Below are positions 1-9,429 of a stretch of DNA of 64,000 nt, one piece after another; position 1 is the stretch's first letter, and the number at the start of each line of letters is the position of its first letter. A program made the translations under genes and the position numbers. Origin of the DNA: CAWEFA01 sp963851385 (GTDB lineage Bacteria; Bacteroidota; Bacteroidia; Bacteroidales; DTGW01); assembly GCA_963851385.1 (NCBI GenBank), contig CAWKPE010000012.1, positions 1 through 64,000 of the forward strand. Direction: 5' to 3'. The notes under the pieces were generated by a model that was not told the DNA's origin, did not search any database, and saw only the letters and a list, made by a program, of their open reading frames with translations.

Positions 1-825
1 TAGCGCCGACCGGGCGCAGGTTGTGGAGGAATTGAATCTCCGCCGCGCCGGCGAATTCGGCTTGCAGGCGCAGCGGCCGGTCCCAGGGCGCGTCGCGCTT
101 CTCGGGATCGGAGATCGCCAGTTGCCGGCCGGCGGTGTCCACGGTGATCGGCAGGATCGTCGTGGTGCGCTCCTCGATCGGTCCGCCGCTGACGGCGACG
201 ACGCGCAGTTCGTGGTAGCCTTCGAGCATCAGCGCTGCGTCGCCTCCGGCGCTGCTGCCGGGCTTGACCTGGCCGCGGCGGCGGCCGTCCACGTAGAGCT
301 CGAACTGCTCGACGGGCGCGGCGCTGAGCGGCGCGACGGACGGCTTCACCAGAAATACGCCCTTGACCGTCTGGCCGGCGGTGACGCCGGCGACGATCAC
401 GGCCGGCGGGTTCCGCCACGGCGCGCAGAGCGGGTCGCCGACGATGAGAAGCTGATAGGGCGTCGCGACGGATTGGAAGAACGCCTCGGCCAGCGAGCAG
501 CCGCGCGCGTAATGGACGTGGAGGAACGGCGAGGGAAACTTCTCCGGGATGGCGATCGGCTCGGTCACGGTCCCGCTGGAGCCGGCCGCGCCGCAGGCGA
601 TCAGGCTGGTGAGCGGCGTCTGGCCGGCGTCTTCGGTCAGGATGCCGCCGGCGCTGGTGAGATCCTCGCAGAATGCGCCTGGAAGAATCCGGCTGCCGGA
701 GCCTTTCCAATCGTAGTGGGCCGAGCCGATGGCCGCGCCTCACGTCGGGCTTGTTCTCGGGCACGACGCCGTCCTCCAGTTCGGCGGTCAGGCCCATGAA
801 GCGCAGCTTCGCGACCGCGAAAAAG
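1..825 (-). CDS. Partial TIGR03790-like protein, GC-rich foreign fragment
   Basis: Read on the minus strand, this block gives one coherent protein piece with HYDWKGSGSRILPGAF, GCSLAEAFFQSV and TPYQLLIVGDPLCAPW, followed by a beta-rich stretch containing FELYVDGRRRGQ. This pattern matches the TIGR03790 family, which I know mainly from Planctomycetes and whose function is unknown. Both ends are missing: the C-terminal side runs off the window and the N-terminal side stops at a composition break near 825. One frame change near 736-741 separates an upstream RFMGLTAELEDGVVPENK segment from the rest. G+C is about two-thirds here against about one third elsewhere. The long plus-strand reading of the same bases is arginine-rich and low in motif content, so I treat it as a shadow. 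Family assignment is from recalled motifs; the foreign origin is inferred. Confidence 0.68.
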
Positions 826-832
826 TATTATT
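822..832. other. Probable chimeric assembly junction
   Basis: Composition changes within about ten bases from GC-rich planctomycete-like coding sequence to AT-rich Bacteroidetes sequence. On the minus strand the mpl reading frame is intact through its conserved GKHNMQN motif and then enters the foreign segment, which is itself in the middle of a different gene. Two half-genes meeting with no repeat, integrase or tRNA at the border is the pattern of a chimeric contig rather than natural transfer. Confidence 0.75.
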
Positions 833-1655
833 TTGCATATTGTGCTTCCCAAATATTTTTACCGGGAATTTATTACCTTCATATAATAAGTTCACAGTAT
901 CATTGGCATGATAAGGATGAAAATAATATGAATATCTACTTACATCATCACGGGCAATAAGCGCAATGCCCGCTACCAAAGGATCATCAGCACAATAGAC
1001 TAGGCTTCCGTTTTTTTCAATTTTTTCAATAAATATTTTGAACTGTTCAACATAAACATCAAAAGTTGAAAATACATTTACATGATCCCAAGCAATACCA
1101 CTAATTAGAGCTATATTTGGACTGTAAATATGAAATTTAGGTCGCGGATCAAGTGTGGAAGACAAGTATTCATCTCCTTCGAAAACTGCAATTTTAGAAT
1201 TCTCCGAAAATTGTACCATATTATCAAATCCTTCAAGTCTGGGCACCTACCATAAAATCGAAATTTACGCCATGATAATTAAGCACATGAATTACCATAG
1301 AAGTAATGGTAGTTTTTCCATGACTTCCGCCAATGACTACACGGATTTTATTTTTTGTTTGTTCATAAAGATATTCAGGATACGAGTATATTTTTAACCC
1401 CAATTCCCGTGCTTTCTTCAATTCCGGATTATCTTGCCTTGCATGCATACCCAGGATGACAGAATCAAGGTCAGGTGTGATTAATTCTGGCCGCCATCCT
1501 TGCTTTTCAGGTAATAAACCTAATGCTTTTAACCTGCTTTTCGAAGGTTCAAATATCTCATCGTCTGAACCAGTTACTTTATAGCCTTTTTCATGAAGGG
1601 CTATTGCCAGATTATGCATTGCACTTCCCCCTATGGCTATAAAATGGACTTTCAT
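830..1655 (-). CDS. mpl: Mur ligase family protein Mpl, 3' part missing
   Basis: Mpl joins recovered L-Ala-gamma-D-Glu-meso-DAP tripeptide to UDP-MurNAc in cytoplasmic peptidoglycan recycling. The N-terminal Rossmann-like motif IAIGGSAMHNLAIALHEKGY is followed by the ATP-binding loop GGSHGKTTITS (about residue 110), then by EGDEYLSS, ALISGIAWDHVNVF and the domain-3 entry GKHNMQN. EGDEYLSS and ISGIAWDH favour Mpl over MurC. The coding frame breaks at about 1243, where one extra base separates VGAQ from LEGFDNMV; removing it restores the family sequence. Only about 275 of the usual ~450 residues are present because the gene stops at the GC-rich junction near 830. The ATG at 1655 fits the family N-terminus. 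Identity as Mpl is fairly secure; the truncation is probably artificial. Confidence 0.85.
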
Positions 1656-1675
1656 TGATTATGACTTTTAAAACT

Positions 1676-1683
1676 CAAATATA
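1676..1683 (-). promoter_or_regulatory. Possible Bacteroidetes -7 box for mpl
   Basis: The minus strand reads TATATTTG about 20 bases ahead of the mpl ATG, matching the Bacteroidetes TAnnTTTG -7 consensus. I see no clear TTG element at the expected distance, so this rests on one box only. The rest of the 360-base divergent spacer (1656-2015) is AT-rich and shows no gene or clear hairpin; its other side must carry the promoter of the Hdr-like operon. Confidence 0.3.
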
Positions 1684-2015
1684 ATAATTTGATTTTAGTT
1701 AGAAATTAATCTATAACCAGATTCTGAAACCGTCAAGAATGAAACATAAAGACGTTAAGGGATAAATAAAGAACTTATAAAAATATTAGTGTAGATAAAA
1801 ATTGATCATTCAAACAACACAATATTTTAACTAGCAAGTAAATTAACTGCGCAGCATTAAGAACAATTAATAATGAAGTCGATAGGTATTAATACTTATC
1901 AGCTGGTAGTAAATACTTCATGGAGGTATAAGCCCCCTAATTTTAGGTCTTTCAATCCATTTACTCAGATTAAACTAAAGTCTACATTTGAATATATAAT
2001 AAGACTTCAAATTAT

Positions 2016-2730
2016 ATGGGCAAATTATACAATCAGTTAATGCAGGATGTGCATCTCCAGGAAGGCCTAAAGGCCTGCATTAATTGTGGTACATGCACTG
2101 CAATTTGCCCTGCAGCAGAATTCTATAATTACGATCCCCGAGAAATTGCTAACACTATTCAACTTAAGGATGATGACAAAATTAGAAGAACTATTAAAAA
2201 GTGATACAATTTGGTATTGTGGCGAATGCATGAGTTGCAAAACCCGTTGTCCAAGAGATAATACACCTGGACAAATTATTATAGCATTGCGCGCGCTATC
2301 ACAAGAATTAGGATATTTTACCGAGTCGGAAAAAGGTCGTCAGCAATTATATATTAAAAGAACAATTGGTGAATGGATTTTAAATACCGGATATTGTTTG
2401 TACCTCGAAGGAGTCGGTACGGAAGGACATCCGGAACAAGGACCAGTATGGGATTGGCGACAGGAACATTGGGCTGATATAATGGCAAGGGTCGGTGCAA
2501 ATTACAAGGGTAGTGGTACAGGAGTAATGCGTAAAATCCCGGAAGAAGCGCTTGAAGAAATCCGAAAAATATTTGAAGTTACAGGTGCCAATGAACGTTT
2601 TGAGAAAATTGAAAAGTATTCTGCAAAAAAAGCTGAAGAACTGGGTATGGAATTATATAATGGAATTGATAGCGAATATATAAAATCAATTTTTTCCACC
2701 AACAATAATCAACATAACAAAAGGCAATGA
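2016..2730 (+). CDS. HdrC-like 4Fe-4S ferredoxin subunit
   Basis: Heterodisulfide-reductase subunit C-type protein carrying two [4Fe-4S] clusters, expected to pass electrons to the CCG-domain partner encoded next. The first cluster motif is CINCGTCTAICP near residue 22 and the second is CGECMSCKTRCP near residue 70. The rest is a helical C-terminal region (RALSQELGYF, IPEEALEEIRKIFEVTG) as in HdrC/QmoC-like soluble subunits. A one-base excess near 2183 splits the frame; correcting it gives DDDKIEELLKSDTIWYCGEC and a protein of about 237 residues. The stop overlaps the next ATG (ATGA at 2727-2730), indicating translational coupling. First gene of a five-gene redox operon. Family clear, physiological substrate unknown. 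Confidence 0.85.
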
Positions 2731-3800
2731 ACATTGATGCAAAAAAAACAATCTGGAAAAATTATCAGAAAGAGATTGCTGATGATAAATACTTTTATTT
2801 GCGTAGTTGTGTGAGACAAAATTTTTTCCCGGGAGCCGAACCTACTTTTTTACGCATCATGAAAGAAGACCTGGGAAAAGATATTTATGAAGATCCGGGA
2901 CATACTACTTGCACAGGCATTGGATATCATACCGATATCGTGCCTTTCGAAACTACAATGACGGTTGTGGCTAGGCAGTTCTCACTTATGACGCAGCATG
3001 GTTATGAAAATTTGGTGCCTTCCTGTATTACATCATTTGGATTGTATTCAGAAGTAATTGATACCTGGCACCATCATCCTGATATACTCAAAAAAATAAG
3101 ACAGAACTTAAAAAAAGCTACTGGTCGAGAATTCGAAATTCCAAAAAATCTGTCGCATGCCAGTGATCTCATTTATAAATTTCGTAACGAGATAGCTGCA
3201 AAAGCAAAATACAAATTGATAAATTCTAATACCGGAGAACCATTAAAAGTAGTTGAACATATCGGTTGCCACTATTCCAAAATGTTTCCGCATAAAGGAG
3301 TTGGCGGAGCAGAATATCCTTACGTACTGGTTGGAATGGTTGAATCCTGGGGAGGTGAAGTAATTGATTATCCCGAACGTCGCCACTGTTGCGGTTTTGG
3401 CTTCAGACAATATCTTGTTCAGGCAAACAGGGGATTTACCTTTGCATGTACTAAAAAAAAATTTGAATCAATGAATCCATACAAACCTGACATGATAATC
3501 ACCAATTGCCCTGGTTGTCCCATGTTTCTTGACAAAGGACAATATGCAATTAGTGAACTTGAGGGCAAAACATATGGACAGGATGGCATGGGTATTCCTG
3601 TTTTTACATTTGAGGAAGTTGCAGGATTGGTTATGGGTTATGATCCCTGGGACATAGGACTTCAGGTGCATCAGGTAGCTGTAGAACCTTTACTCGATAA
3701 GATGGGTATTGATTATGATCCCGAGAAGAAGTATTTAGGATTAAATGGCAAATATATAGGGAAACCATTAATGCCAGAAGTTTTAAAAATGTGTTGTTAA
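2727..3800 (+). CDS. HdrB-like CCG-domain protein
   Basis: Homologous to heterodisulfide reductase subunit B, whose two CCG domains bind noncubane [4Fe-4S] clusters that reduce disulfides in methanogens. Here the C-terminal CCG domain is complete: EHIGCHYSKMFP, then RRHCCGFGFRQ, then TNCPGCPMFLD (about residues 175-270). The N-terminal domain is degenerate: it has SCVRQNFFPGAE, TTCTGIGYH where CCG is expected, and PSCITSFG where CxxC is expected. One active cluster is therefore likely rather than two. The length of 357 residues exceeds the usual ~290 because of a longer N-terminus. The start overlaps the upstream stop. No sign that it acts on CoM-S-S-CoB, which this lineage lacks; its electron acceptor is unknown. 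Confidence 0.85.
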   Translation: MNIDAKKTIWKNYQKEIADDKYFYLRSCVRQNFFPGAEPTFLRIMKEDLGKDIYEDPGHTTCTGIGYHTDIVPFETTMTVVARQFSLMTQHGYENLVPSCITSFGLYSEVIDTWHHHPDILKKIRQNLKKATGREFEIPKNLSHASDLIYKFRNEIAAKAKYKLINSNTGEPLKVVEHIGCHYSKMFPHKGVGGAEYPYVLVGMVESWGGEVIDYPERRHCCGFGFRQYLVQANRGFTFACTKKKFESMNPYKPDMIITNCPGCPMFLDKGQYAISELEGKTYGQDGMGIPVFTFEEVAGLVMGYDPWDIGLQVHQVAVEPLLDKMGIDYDPEKKYLGLNGKYIGKPLMPEVLKMCC

Positions 3801-3858
3801 ATTTATTTTTTCTTTCCTTGAGGAAGATTTTTAAATTTTTATTAATATTTTAGAATAA

Positions 3859-4890
3859 ATGCTCAGGAACAAAGTAGCAATAATAGGAGGTGGAATTGCC
3901 GGTATGGAAGCAGCCGGACAACTTGCTGCTCTGGGGTTCGAAGTTTCCTTGCTTGAAAAAGGAAATATTTTAGGAGGCCATGTTGCAAATTGGCATCACT
4001 TGTTTCCAGATGGAAAGGCTGCTAAAGATATTATTGCCCAGATTAAATTGAGTATTCAAGACAATGTTGATTTTCTTTTTGGAGCCGAGGTACACAAACT
4101 TCAAAGAAAAGATAATAGCTTTATTTTAAATCTTACAGACGGTCAAAATATTGAAGCCGATGCAATAATTGTAGCAACAGGGTTTGACCTTTTTGATGCT
4201 GAAAAAAAAGAAGAATATGGTTACAATATTTACGATAACGTCATTACCTCAGCTGATTTGGAAGACAAATTCAATTCAGGTAAACCCTTAAAAACTTCTA
4301 ATGGCGCAATACCTCAAAAGATTGCTTTTATCCATTGTGTTGGTTCACGCGATGAAAAGGTTGGTAATGCTTATTGTTCTAAAGTTTGTTGTATTACTGC
4401 AATAAAACAGGCAATTGAGGTTAAGCAGGTTATACCTGACTCTGAAGTATATTGCTTTTATATGGATTTGCGGCTTTTTGACAGGCATTTTGAAGATATC
4501 TATTATGAAGCCCAAACTAAATATGGTATTCATTTTATCAGAGGGAGGTTATCTGAAGCAAGTGAAAATTTGGAAGGTACTTTAATTTTAAAAGCTGAAG
4601 ATACTCTTACAGGCAAGCCTTTAAAAATGAATGTTGATATGGTAGTTCTTATGGTTGGTAAAATTTCATCTAAAAGCACTCTTGAGTTATCTGATAAATT
4701 ATCTATAGAGGTCGGAGACGATCGTTTTATTAAAACAGTAGATACTCACACTATGTTTAACCACTCTGGTAAACAAGGGATTTTTGTTGCAGGTGCGTGT
4801 ACCGGACCAAAAACAATTACAGAAACTATTGCAGATGCAAGATCAGCAGCAATGCAAGCAGTAAATTACTTAAGAAAGAATTTTAACTAA
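3859..4890 (+). CDS. QmoA/HdrA-like FAD protein, short form
   Basis: Flavoprotein subunit of the Hdr/Qmo-like complex. The N-terminus holds an FAD dinucleotide-binding loop (GGGIAGMEAAGQL, residues 9-21) followed by LLEKGNILGGHVANW. The HdrA/QmoA signature FIHCVGSRDEK...YCSKVCC occurs at about residues 153-175, and a second FAD contact GIFVAGACTGPKTITETIADA lies near the C-terminus. At 343 residues it lacks the N-terminal and C-terminal ferredoxin-type clusters of full-length HdrA, so it resembles QmoA. It follows the HdrB-like gene after a 58-base AT-rich gap. In known relatives this subunit receives electrons and may confurcate or bifurcate; whether this small form does so cannot be read from sequence. 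Confidence 0.85.
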   Translation: MLRNKVAIIGGGIAGMEAAGQLAALGFEVSLLEKGNILGGHVANWHHLFPDGKAAKDIIAQIKLSIQDNVDFLFGAEVHKLQRKDNSFILNLTDGQNIEADAIIVATGFDLFDAEKKEEYGYNIYDNVITSADLEDKFNSGKPLKTSNGAIPQKIAFIHCVGSRDEKVGNAYCSKVCCITAIKQAIEVKQVIPDSEVYCFYMDLRLFDRHFEDIYYEAQTKYGIHFIRGRLSEASENLEGTLILKAEDTLTGKPLKMNVDMVVLMVGKISSKSTLELSDKLSIEVGDDRFIKTVDTHTMFNHSGKQGIFVAGACTGPKTITETIADARSAAMQAVNYLRKNFN

Positions 4891-4918
4891 TTATCTATTC
4901 ACAATATTATATTATCAT

Positions 4919-5263
4919 ATGCAAGACTGGGGATATACAATAAATAATGATAATCAGATAAACTTTGATTTTTATGCCCCAAATCTTATAAATAAACTTA
5001 TTGCTATAGAACCATCTATTAGATCGTGTATTGCTTGTGGCTCTTGTACCGGAGTTTGCAGTGCCGGTAATTTTATACAAATGAATTTACGCAAAATAAT
5101 AGCTCTTATTGCACGAGGTGAAATTCAAACACTGTCACAGGAACTTGCAAAATGCATGCTTTGCGGAAAATGTACATTGGTTTGTCCAAGAGGAGTTAAT
5201 ACAAGGAATGTAATTGTAAATGCCAAAAATATTTTAAGCGATTTAGAAGTTGTCAATAATTGA
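4919..5263 (+). CDS. Second HdrC-like 4Fe-4S protein
   Basis: A small 114-residue ferredoxin-type subunit with two [4Fe-4S] motifs: SCIACGSCTGVCSAG near residue 38 and KCMLCGKCTLVCPRG near residue 80. It belongs to the HdrC group but is much shorter than the first HdrC-like protein in this operon and is not a duplicate of it. The ATG lies 28 bases after the QmoA-like gene and its stop is only 18 bases before the membrane subunit. It probably bridges the FAD subunit and the membrane subunit; that role is inferred from gene order. Confidence 0.85.
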   Translation: MQDWGYTINNDNQINFDFYAPNLINKLIAIEPSIRSCIACGSCTGVCSAGNFIQMNLRKIIALIARGEIQTLSQELAKCMLCGKCTLVCPRGVNTRNVIVNAKNILSDLEVVNN

Positions 5264-5281
5264 TAAAAGCGTGTTTTACTT

Positions 5282-7119
5282 ATGAAGTTTGATATATTTG
5301 TCATACCATTTTTAATAGGATTCAATTTTTTATTGTTATTCCTAATTATCAGGTTTGCAAAATGGATTCTGGAATTATCTATCTGAAGAAAAGAAAAGTC
5401 TGAGAAAGCATATTTTCAGTCTTTCTATTTTTAAGTCTTTGAGAGAAATCAACCAGGAAGTTTTACTTCATAGAAAAATTTTTAAAACTAACTTTCTGCT
5501 TGGTTATATGCATATGAGTCTTGCTTTGGGATGGTTCATGCTAATATTCATCGGAAATCTTCAGGTAAAAGTTTTCAGTCCTGATCCATTTAATCCTCCA
5601 TACTATCCTATTTTTCTTAAATTTTTTGAACCTAATCCTCCTGCATATCCTTTTGACAAAGCATTCAATTTCATAATGGATTTTTCACTTTTATTAGTTC
5701 TTTCAGGAGTATTTTTAGCCTGGTTGAAACGATATCGTTCATCACTCTTTGGTTTAAGACAGCCTACTGTCCATTCCCGAGGAGATAAAATGGCAATAAC
5801 TGCACTTTGGTTTATCTTTCCTATCAGATTGTTTGCCGAAGGTTTAAGTTCAGGAGTATATAATAACGGAAGTTTTCTGACACGTCCTGTTGGCCATTTT
5901 CTTAGTTCATTTTTGCCTGCCAGCGTATTATTATACCTGGCATGGTGGTCATATTCACTTGTGTTAGGCATATTTTTTCTTGCCCTCCCTTTTTCTCGTT
6001 ACATGCATATTCCTACTGAACCATTGTTAATTATTTTACGAAACGCAGGCATAAAATCTAATAAAAAACTAAAAACTTTTGCACAAATAGAAATAAATGC
6101 TTGTTCACGTTGCGGAATCTGCATTGATTCTTGCCAGTTAACAACAGCAAATAATATCCGAAATATACAACCCACATATTTTTTAAGGAACCTGCGCTAT
6201 GGAGTGGACAATCCTGAAGTCGTTCAGAATTGCCTTATTTGCGGACGTTGTAAAATTAGCTGCCCGGTAGGTATAAATTCCACTGAATTAAGGCTTGCAA
6301 AACGAATTGAACAAAACAATAACAACTCATTTAATTACTCATATATACCTTTAGTTAAAACAGCTAAAGCAGATGTATTGTATTTTGCCGGCTGCATGAC
6401 GCATTTTACTCCATCAATAAAAAAGTCAATGACTAAAATACTTGAACAATCAGGTGTTTCTGTGGAATTTTCTTGATAAAGATGGTTCAATATGTTGCGG
6501 AAGGCCATTGCTCCTAACGGGACAGATGGAATCAGCCAAAGCACTTATTGATAGAAATACTTCAGCTATTAAATCTTCTGGAGCTAAAACTCTCGTGACC
6601 TCTTGCCCTATTTGTTACAAGGCGTTTAATGAAGAGTATAACCTGGATATAGAAATATTGCATCATTCGGAATATATTTTGCGATTGATTGAAGATAAAA
6701 AAATATACGTTAAAAAATCATTTCAAACTGTTGTCTATCATGATCCTTGTGAATTAGGAAGAAATTCAGGAATATATATTCAACCGCGAGAAGTAATAAA
6801 TCATGTTGCTGAAATATTGAGTACAAAATATGAATATGAAAAAGGCTTATGCTGTGGAGGAAGTCTTGGAAATATTATATTAACTAATAATCAAAAAAAG
6901 CAGATTGCGTCGGAAGCACTTGCAAAATTAAACCTTTCAAATGCTGATGCTTTGATTACGGGATGTCCGCTTTGTAAAAAAACTTTTGCTGCAATATCTG
7001 AAAAACCTATAATTGATATAGCGCAGTTAGTGGTCAACAATTTGATTACGACGCATATTAAAGAACCGGAGAAAAGTAACAGGAAAGCTTTGGAAGTAAT
7101 CGATTATGGAAAGAATTGA
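5282..7119 (+). CDS. Membrane HdrE/HdrD-like fusion, Fe-S reductase
   Basis: A membrane-anchored redox subunit that joins a NarI/HdrE-like integral domain to an HdrD-like domain. I place the start at ATG 5282 because this frame adds a transmembrane helix (GFNFLLLFLIIRFAKW); a one-base error near 5378 then shifts to the main frame (EEKKSLRKHIF). Four further hydrophobic segments follow, with histidines in GYMHMS and RYMHIP that could bind heme. Next come two clusters, CSRCGICIDSCQ and CLICGRCKISCP, then two CCG domains: FAGCMTH...ICCGRP...TSCPICY and YHDPCELG...LCCGGS...TGCPLCK. A second extra base in a T run near 6470 separates VEF from LDKDGSICCG. Both breaks look like sequencing errors. It could link the soluble Hdr-like subunits to menaquinone; this is inference. 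Confidence 0.8.
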
Positions 7120-7185
7120 TTAATATTACACTCATAAATTTCTTTTATAATATCATTTTTTAATTCAAACATTTTAATATAAAAA

Positions 7186-8139
7186 ATGAAATTTCCAATT
7201 TCCCTTTTATTCCTCATTTTTTTTATGACTGGTAATTGTTTTTGTCAGGTGACAAACCCTACAGATACCATGTCTACGGGAAAAGCTATTCAGTACTACG
7301 AATCAATACTCAAACGCAACAAACATTCCCCATATGCATTATATGGCCTTGCTGCATCATATTTTGTTGAAAGAAATTACCGGTTATCATTGAAATTCAG
7401 CAAAGACAATACAAACGAACCTAATGATTACAGAGCTGAATCATTCATCCTTTACGCCAATTCTCTTGACCGAATGGGAAGGCTTTCTGAAGCGATTTCT
7501 GTATATGAAGAAGCTTTAAAGCTTTATCCCGACAATTATCAAATATGGTATGAATATGCTTTAAGCAGTTACAAAGAAAGAAAATACAAAAAATCATTAC
7601 CGGCAATTAAAAAAGTTATCGAATTGCAACCGCTTTTTACACCTGCACATTATTTATATGGATGCTTGTTATTTGAAAGCTCAAACGATCAGAGATGTAT
7701 TTCTGCTTTTCTTTATGCTTTACTTCTTGATAATGATTCTCTGCGCTCACAACAGGCAATTGCTTTTATTAATGAATATTTGAAGCACAACATGTCAAAT
7801 ATTAATATTCCTTTTTTAGGGACCAGATTATCATTAATTACAGTTGACAATATATTATATTATTATATTTTTCAAAAAACTAAAAACGAAGTATTTTTAA
7901 GTTTGAAATTTGAGGATTTATGTGGTATAATAGACGACTATTTGAATTCGACTAAAGATTTTACACCAGAATATCAACAATTCTATTCTACTTTAATAGC
8001 TAATAAATTTTCCGGAGTATTCAGTCACTATGTTTTACGCATGTCAGATAACGAGTACATTAAAAGATGGTACCTACTTCATGGAGATCAACTTAGCCAA
8101 TTTGCTGAATTTTTAAATAAAAACTTGCCAGGGAAGTAA
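7186..8139 (+). CDS. Secreted TPR protein
   Basis: Begins with a signal peptide (SLLFLIFFMTGNCFCQ) and continues with several tetratricopeptide-like units, for example YYESILKRNKHSPYALYGLA, AISVYEEALKLYPDNYQIW and SLPAIKKVIELQPLFTPAHY, in residues 30-170. The C-terminal third is helical without a motif I recognise. At 317 residues it is probably a periplasmic or lipid-anchored protein-protein interaction module; the FCQ context could also be read as a weak lipobox. It sits 66 bases after the redox operon and directly before prfB, whose probable promoter overlaps its 3' end. No function can be assigned. Confidence 0.7.
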   Translation: MKFPISLLFLIFFMTGNCFCQVTNPTDTMSTGKAIQYYESILKRNKHSPYALYGLAASYFVERNYRLSLKFSKDNTNEPNDYRAESFILYANSLDRMGRLSEAISVYEEALKLYPDNYQIWYEYALSSYKERKYKKSLPAIKKVIELQPLFTPAHYLYGCLLFESSNDQRCISAFLYALLLDNDSLRSQQAIAFINEYLKHNMSNINIPFLGTRLSLITVDNILYYYIFQKTKNEVFLSLKFEDLCGIIDDYLNSTKDFTPEYQQFYSTLIANKFSGVFSHYVLRMSDNEYIKRWYLLHGDQLSQFAEFLNKNLPGK

Positions 8140-8158
8140 TTTAAGTTTTATATCTTCG
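8125..8158 (+). promoter_or_regulatory. Probable promoter of prfB
   Basis: A TTG at 8125-8127 and a TATCTTCG at 8151-8158 are separated by 23 bases, close to the Bacteroidetes TTTG-N17-23-TAnnTTTG promoter. It would start transcription about 10-15 bases ahead of the prfB ATG at 8178. The -33 half lies inside the 3' end of the TPR gene. Confidence 0.45.
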
Positions 8159-8177
8159 CTTTCATAAAATTACAATA

Positions 8178-9267
8178 ATGGTCACTTCTGAACAAATAAA
8201 AGACCTGAAAGAGCGCAAAGAAGCTCTTAGGAGGTATCTTTGACATCGATAATAAATTAATTCAGATTGAAGAAGAGGAGCAAAAAACCCAGGCTCCGGA
8301 TTTTTGGAATGATTCAAAAGAAGCCGAAAAACAACTTAAAAAAGTATCATCACTTAAACAATGGACTAATGCCTTTAACAAAGTAAATTCTGCTGTAGAA
8401 GATTTACTTGTTATTTCAGATTTTTATAAAGAAGGTGAAGCCAATGAAGCAGATATTGACAATCAATTTAATCTGTCGCTACAATTAATTGAAGCGCTTG
8501 AGTCAAGAAATATGCTTCGTAATGAAGAAGATAAATTAGGTGCAATTTTAAAAATTAATGCAGGTGCCGGCGGCACAGAAAGTCAAGACTGGGCTTTAAT
8601 GCTCATGCGCATGTATGCCCGTTATGCTGAACGACACAATTATAAAATTAAAGAAATTGATTACTTAAAAGGTGAAGAAGCCGGAATCAAAACTGTAACT
8701 CTTGAATTTGATGGTGAATATGCTTATGGTTTTCTGAAAGGAGAAAATGGAGTACACCGTTTGGTTCGCATTTCTCCGTTCGATTCTAACGCCAGGCGCC
8801 ATACTTCATTTGCTTCGGTTTTTGTATTACCACTTGTGGACGATACCATTGAAATAATCATAAATCCTGCTGACATTACATGGGAAACTTACCGCTCATC
8901 TGGTGCAGGTGGACAAAATGTAAATAAAGTTGAAACAGCTGTTAGATTAAGACATGCACCTTCAGGTATTGTAATCGAAAACCAGGAAGACCGTTCACAA
9001 TTAAAAAACAAAGAAAATGCAATGCGTATTTTGAAATCAATGCTTTATGAAATTGAACTTCAGAAGCAGCGTGAAAAGCAAGCGGAGATTGAAGGTAAAA
9101 AGCTGAAAATTGAATGGGGCTCTCAAATCCGGAATTATGTGCTGCATCCTTATAAACTGGTCAAGGATTTACGCACCAACTTTGAAACATCCAATGCCCA
9201 GAGCGTTCTCGATGGAGAACTGGATGATTTCATTAAAGCTTATCTGATGGAGTTTGCAGGGAAATAA
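8178..9267 (+). CDS. prfB: Peptide chain release factor 2, +1 frameshifted
   Basis: RF2 recognises UAA and UGA stop codons and triggers peptide release on the ribosome. The 5' frame (8178-8240) encodes MVTSEQIKDLKERKEALRRYL and ends at an in-frame TGA (8241-8243). The +1 frame from 8242 continues DIDNKLIQIEEEEQ to the stop at 9265-9267, giving about 362 residues, the normal RF2 length. The catalytic GGQ lies in RSSGAGGQNVNKVETA, and the stop-recognition domain contains INAGAGGTESQDW and the SPF tripeptide in RISPFDSNARRHTSF. Unlike the other breaks in this window, this shift is the known autoregulatory one: RF2 shortage raises frameshifting and therefore RF2 synthesis. Confidence 0.97.
8229..8244 (+). 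promoter_or_regulatory. RF2 programmed +1 frameshift site
   Basis: The sequence AGGAGG TAT CTT TGA C is the classic RF2 recoding site. A Shine-Dalgarno-like AGGAGG sits three bases upstream of the slippery CTT, followed by the TGA stop and a C that weakens termination. The ribosome slips from CTT to TTT and reads GAC next. All elements and spacings are present. Confidence 0.95.
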
Positions 9268-9429
9268 CTAATCTTAACTTTTTTAGAAGTATATCGTTAT
9301 GTATATGAAAAGTTGGCAGTGATATTCTCGTTCGCAATATTTTCAAACCTGTCTTTCGTTTTATTGTCTTAGTATTAGTCTCAAAAAAATATTGATGTTA
9401 GCAAGTTGAAAAAAAGCATGTTATCTCGG

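Noticed and set aside
23..799. Long plus-strand reading frame in the GC-rich segment
   Set aside because: It is arginine-rich with no motif; the minus strand gives a coherent TIGR03790-like protein.
8241..8243. Selenocysteine or nonsense mutation in prfB
   Set aside because: Context is the RF2 frameshift site and the +1 frame continues the protein; no SECIS-like element is needed.
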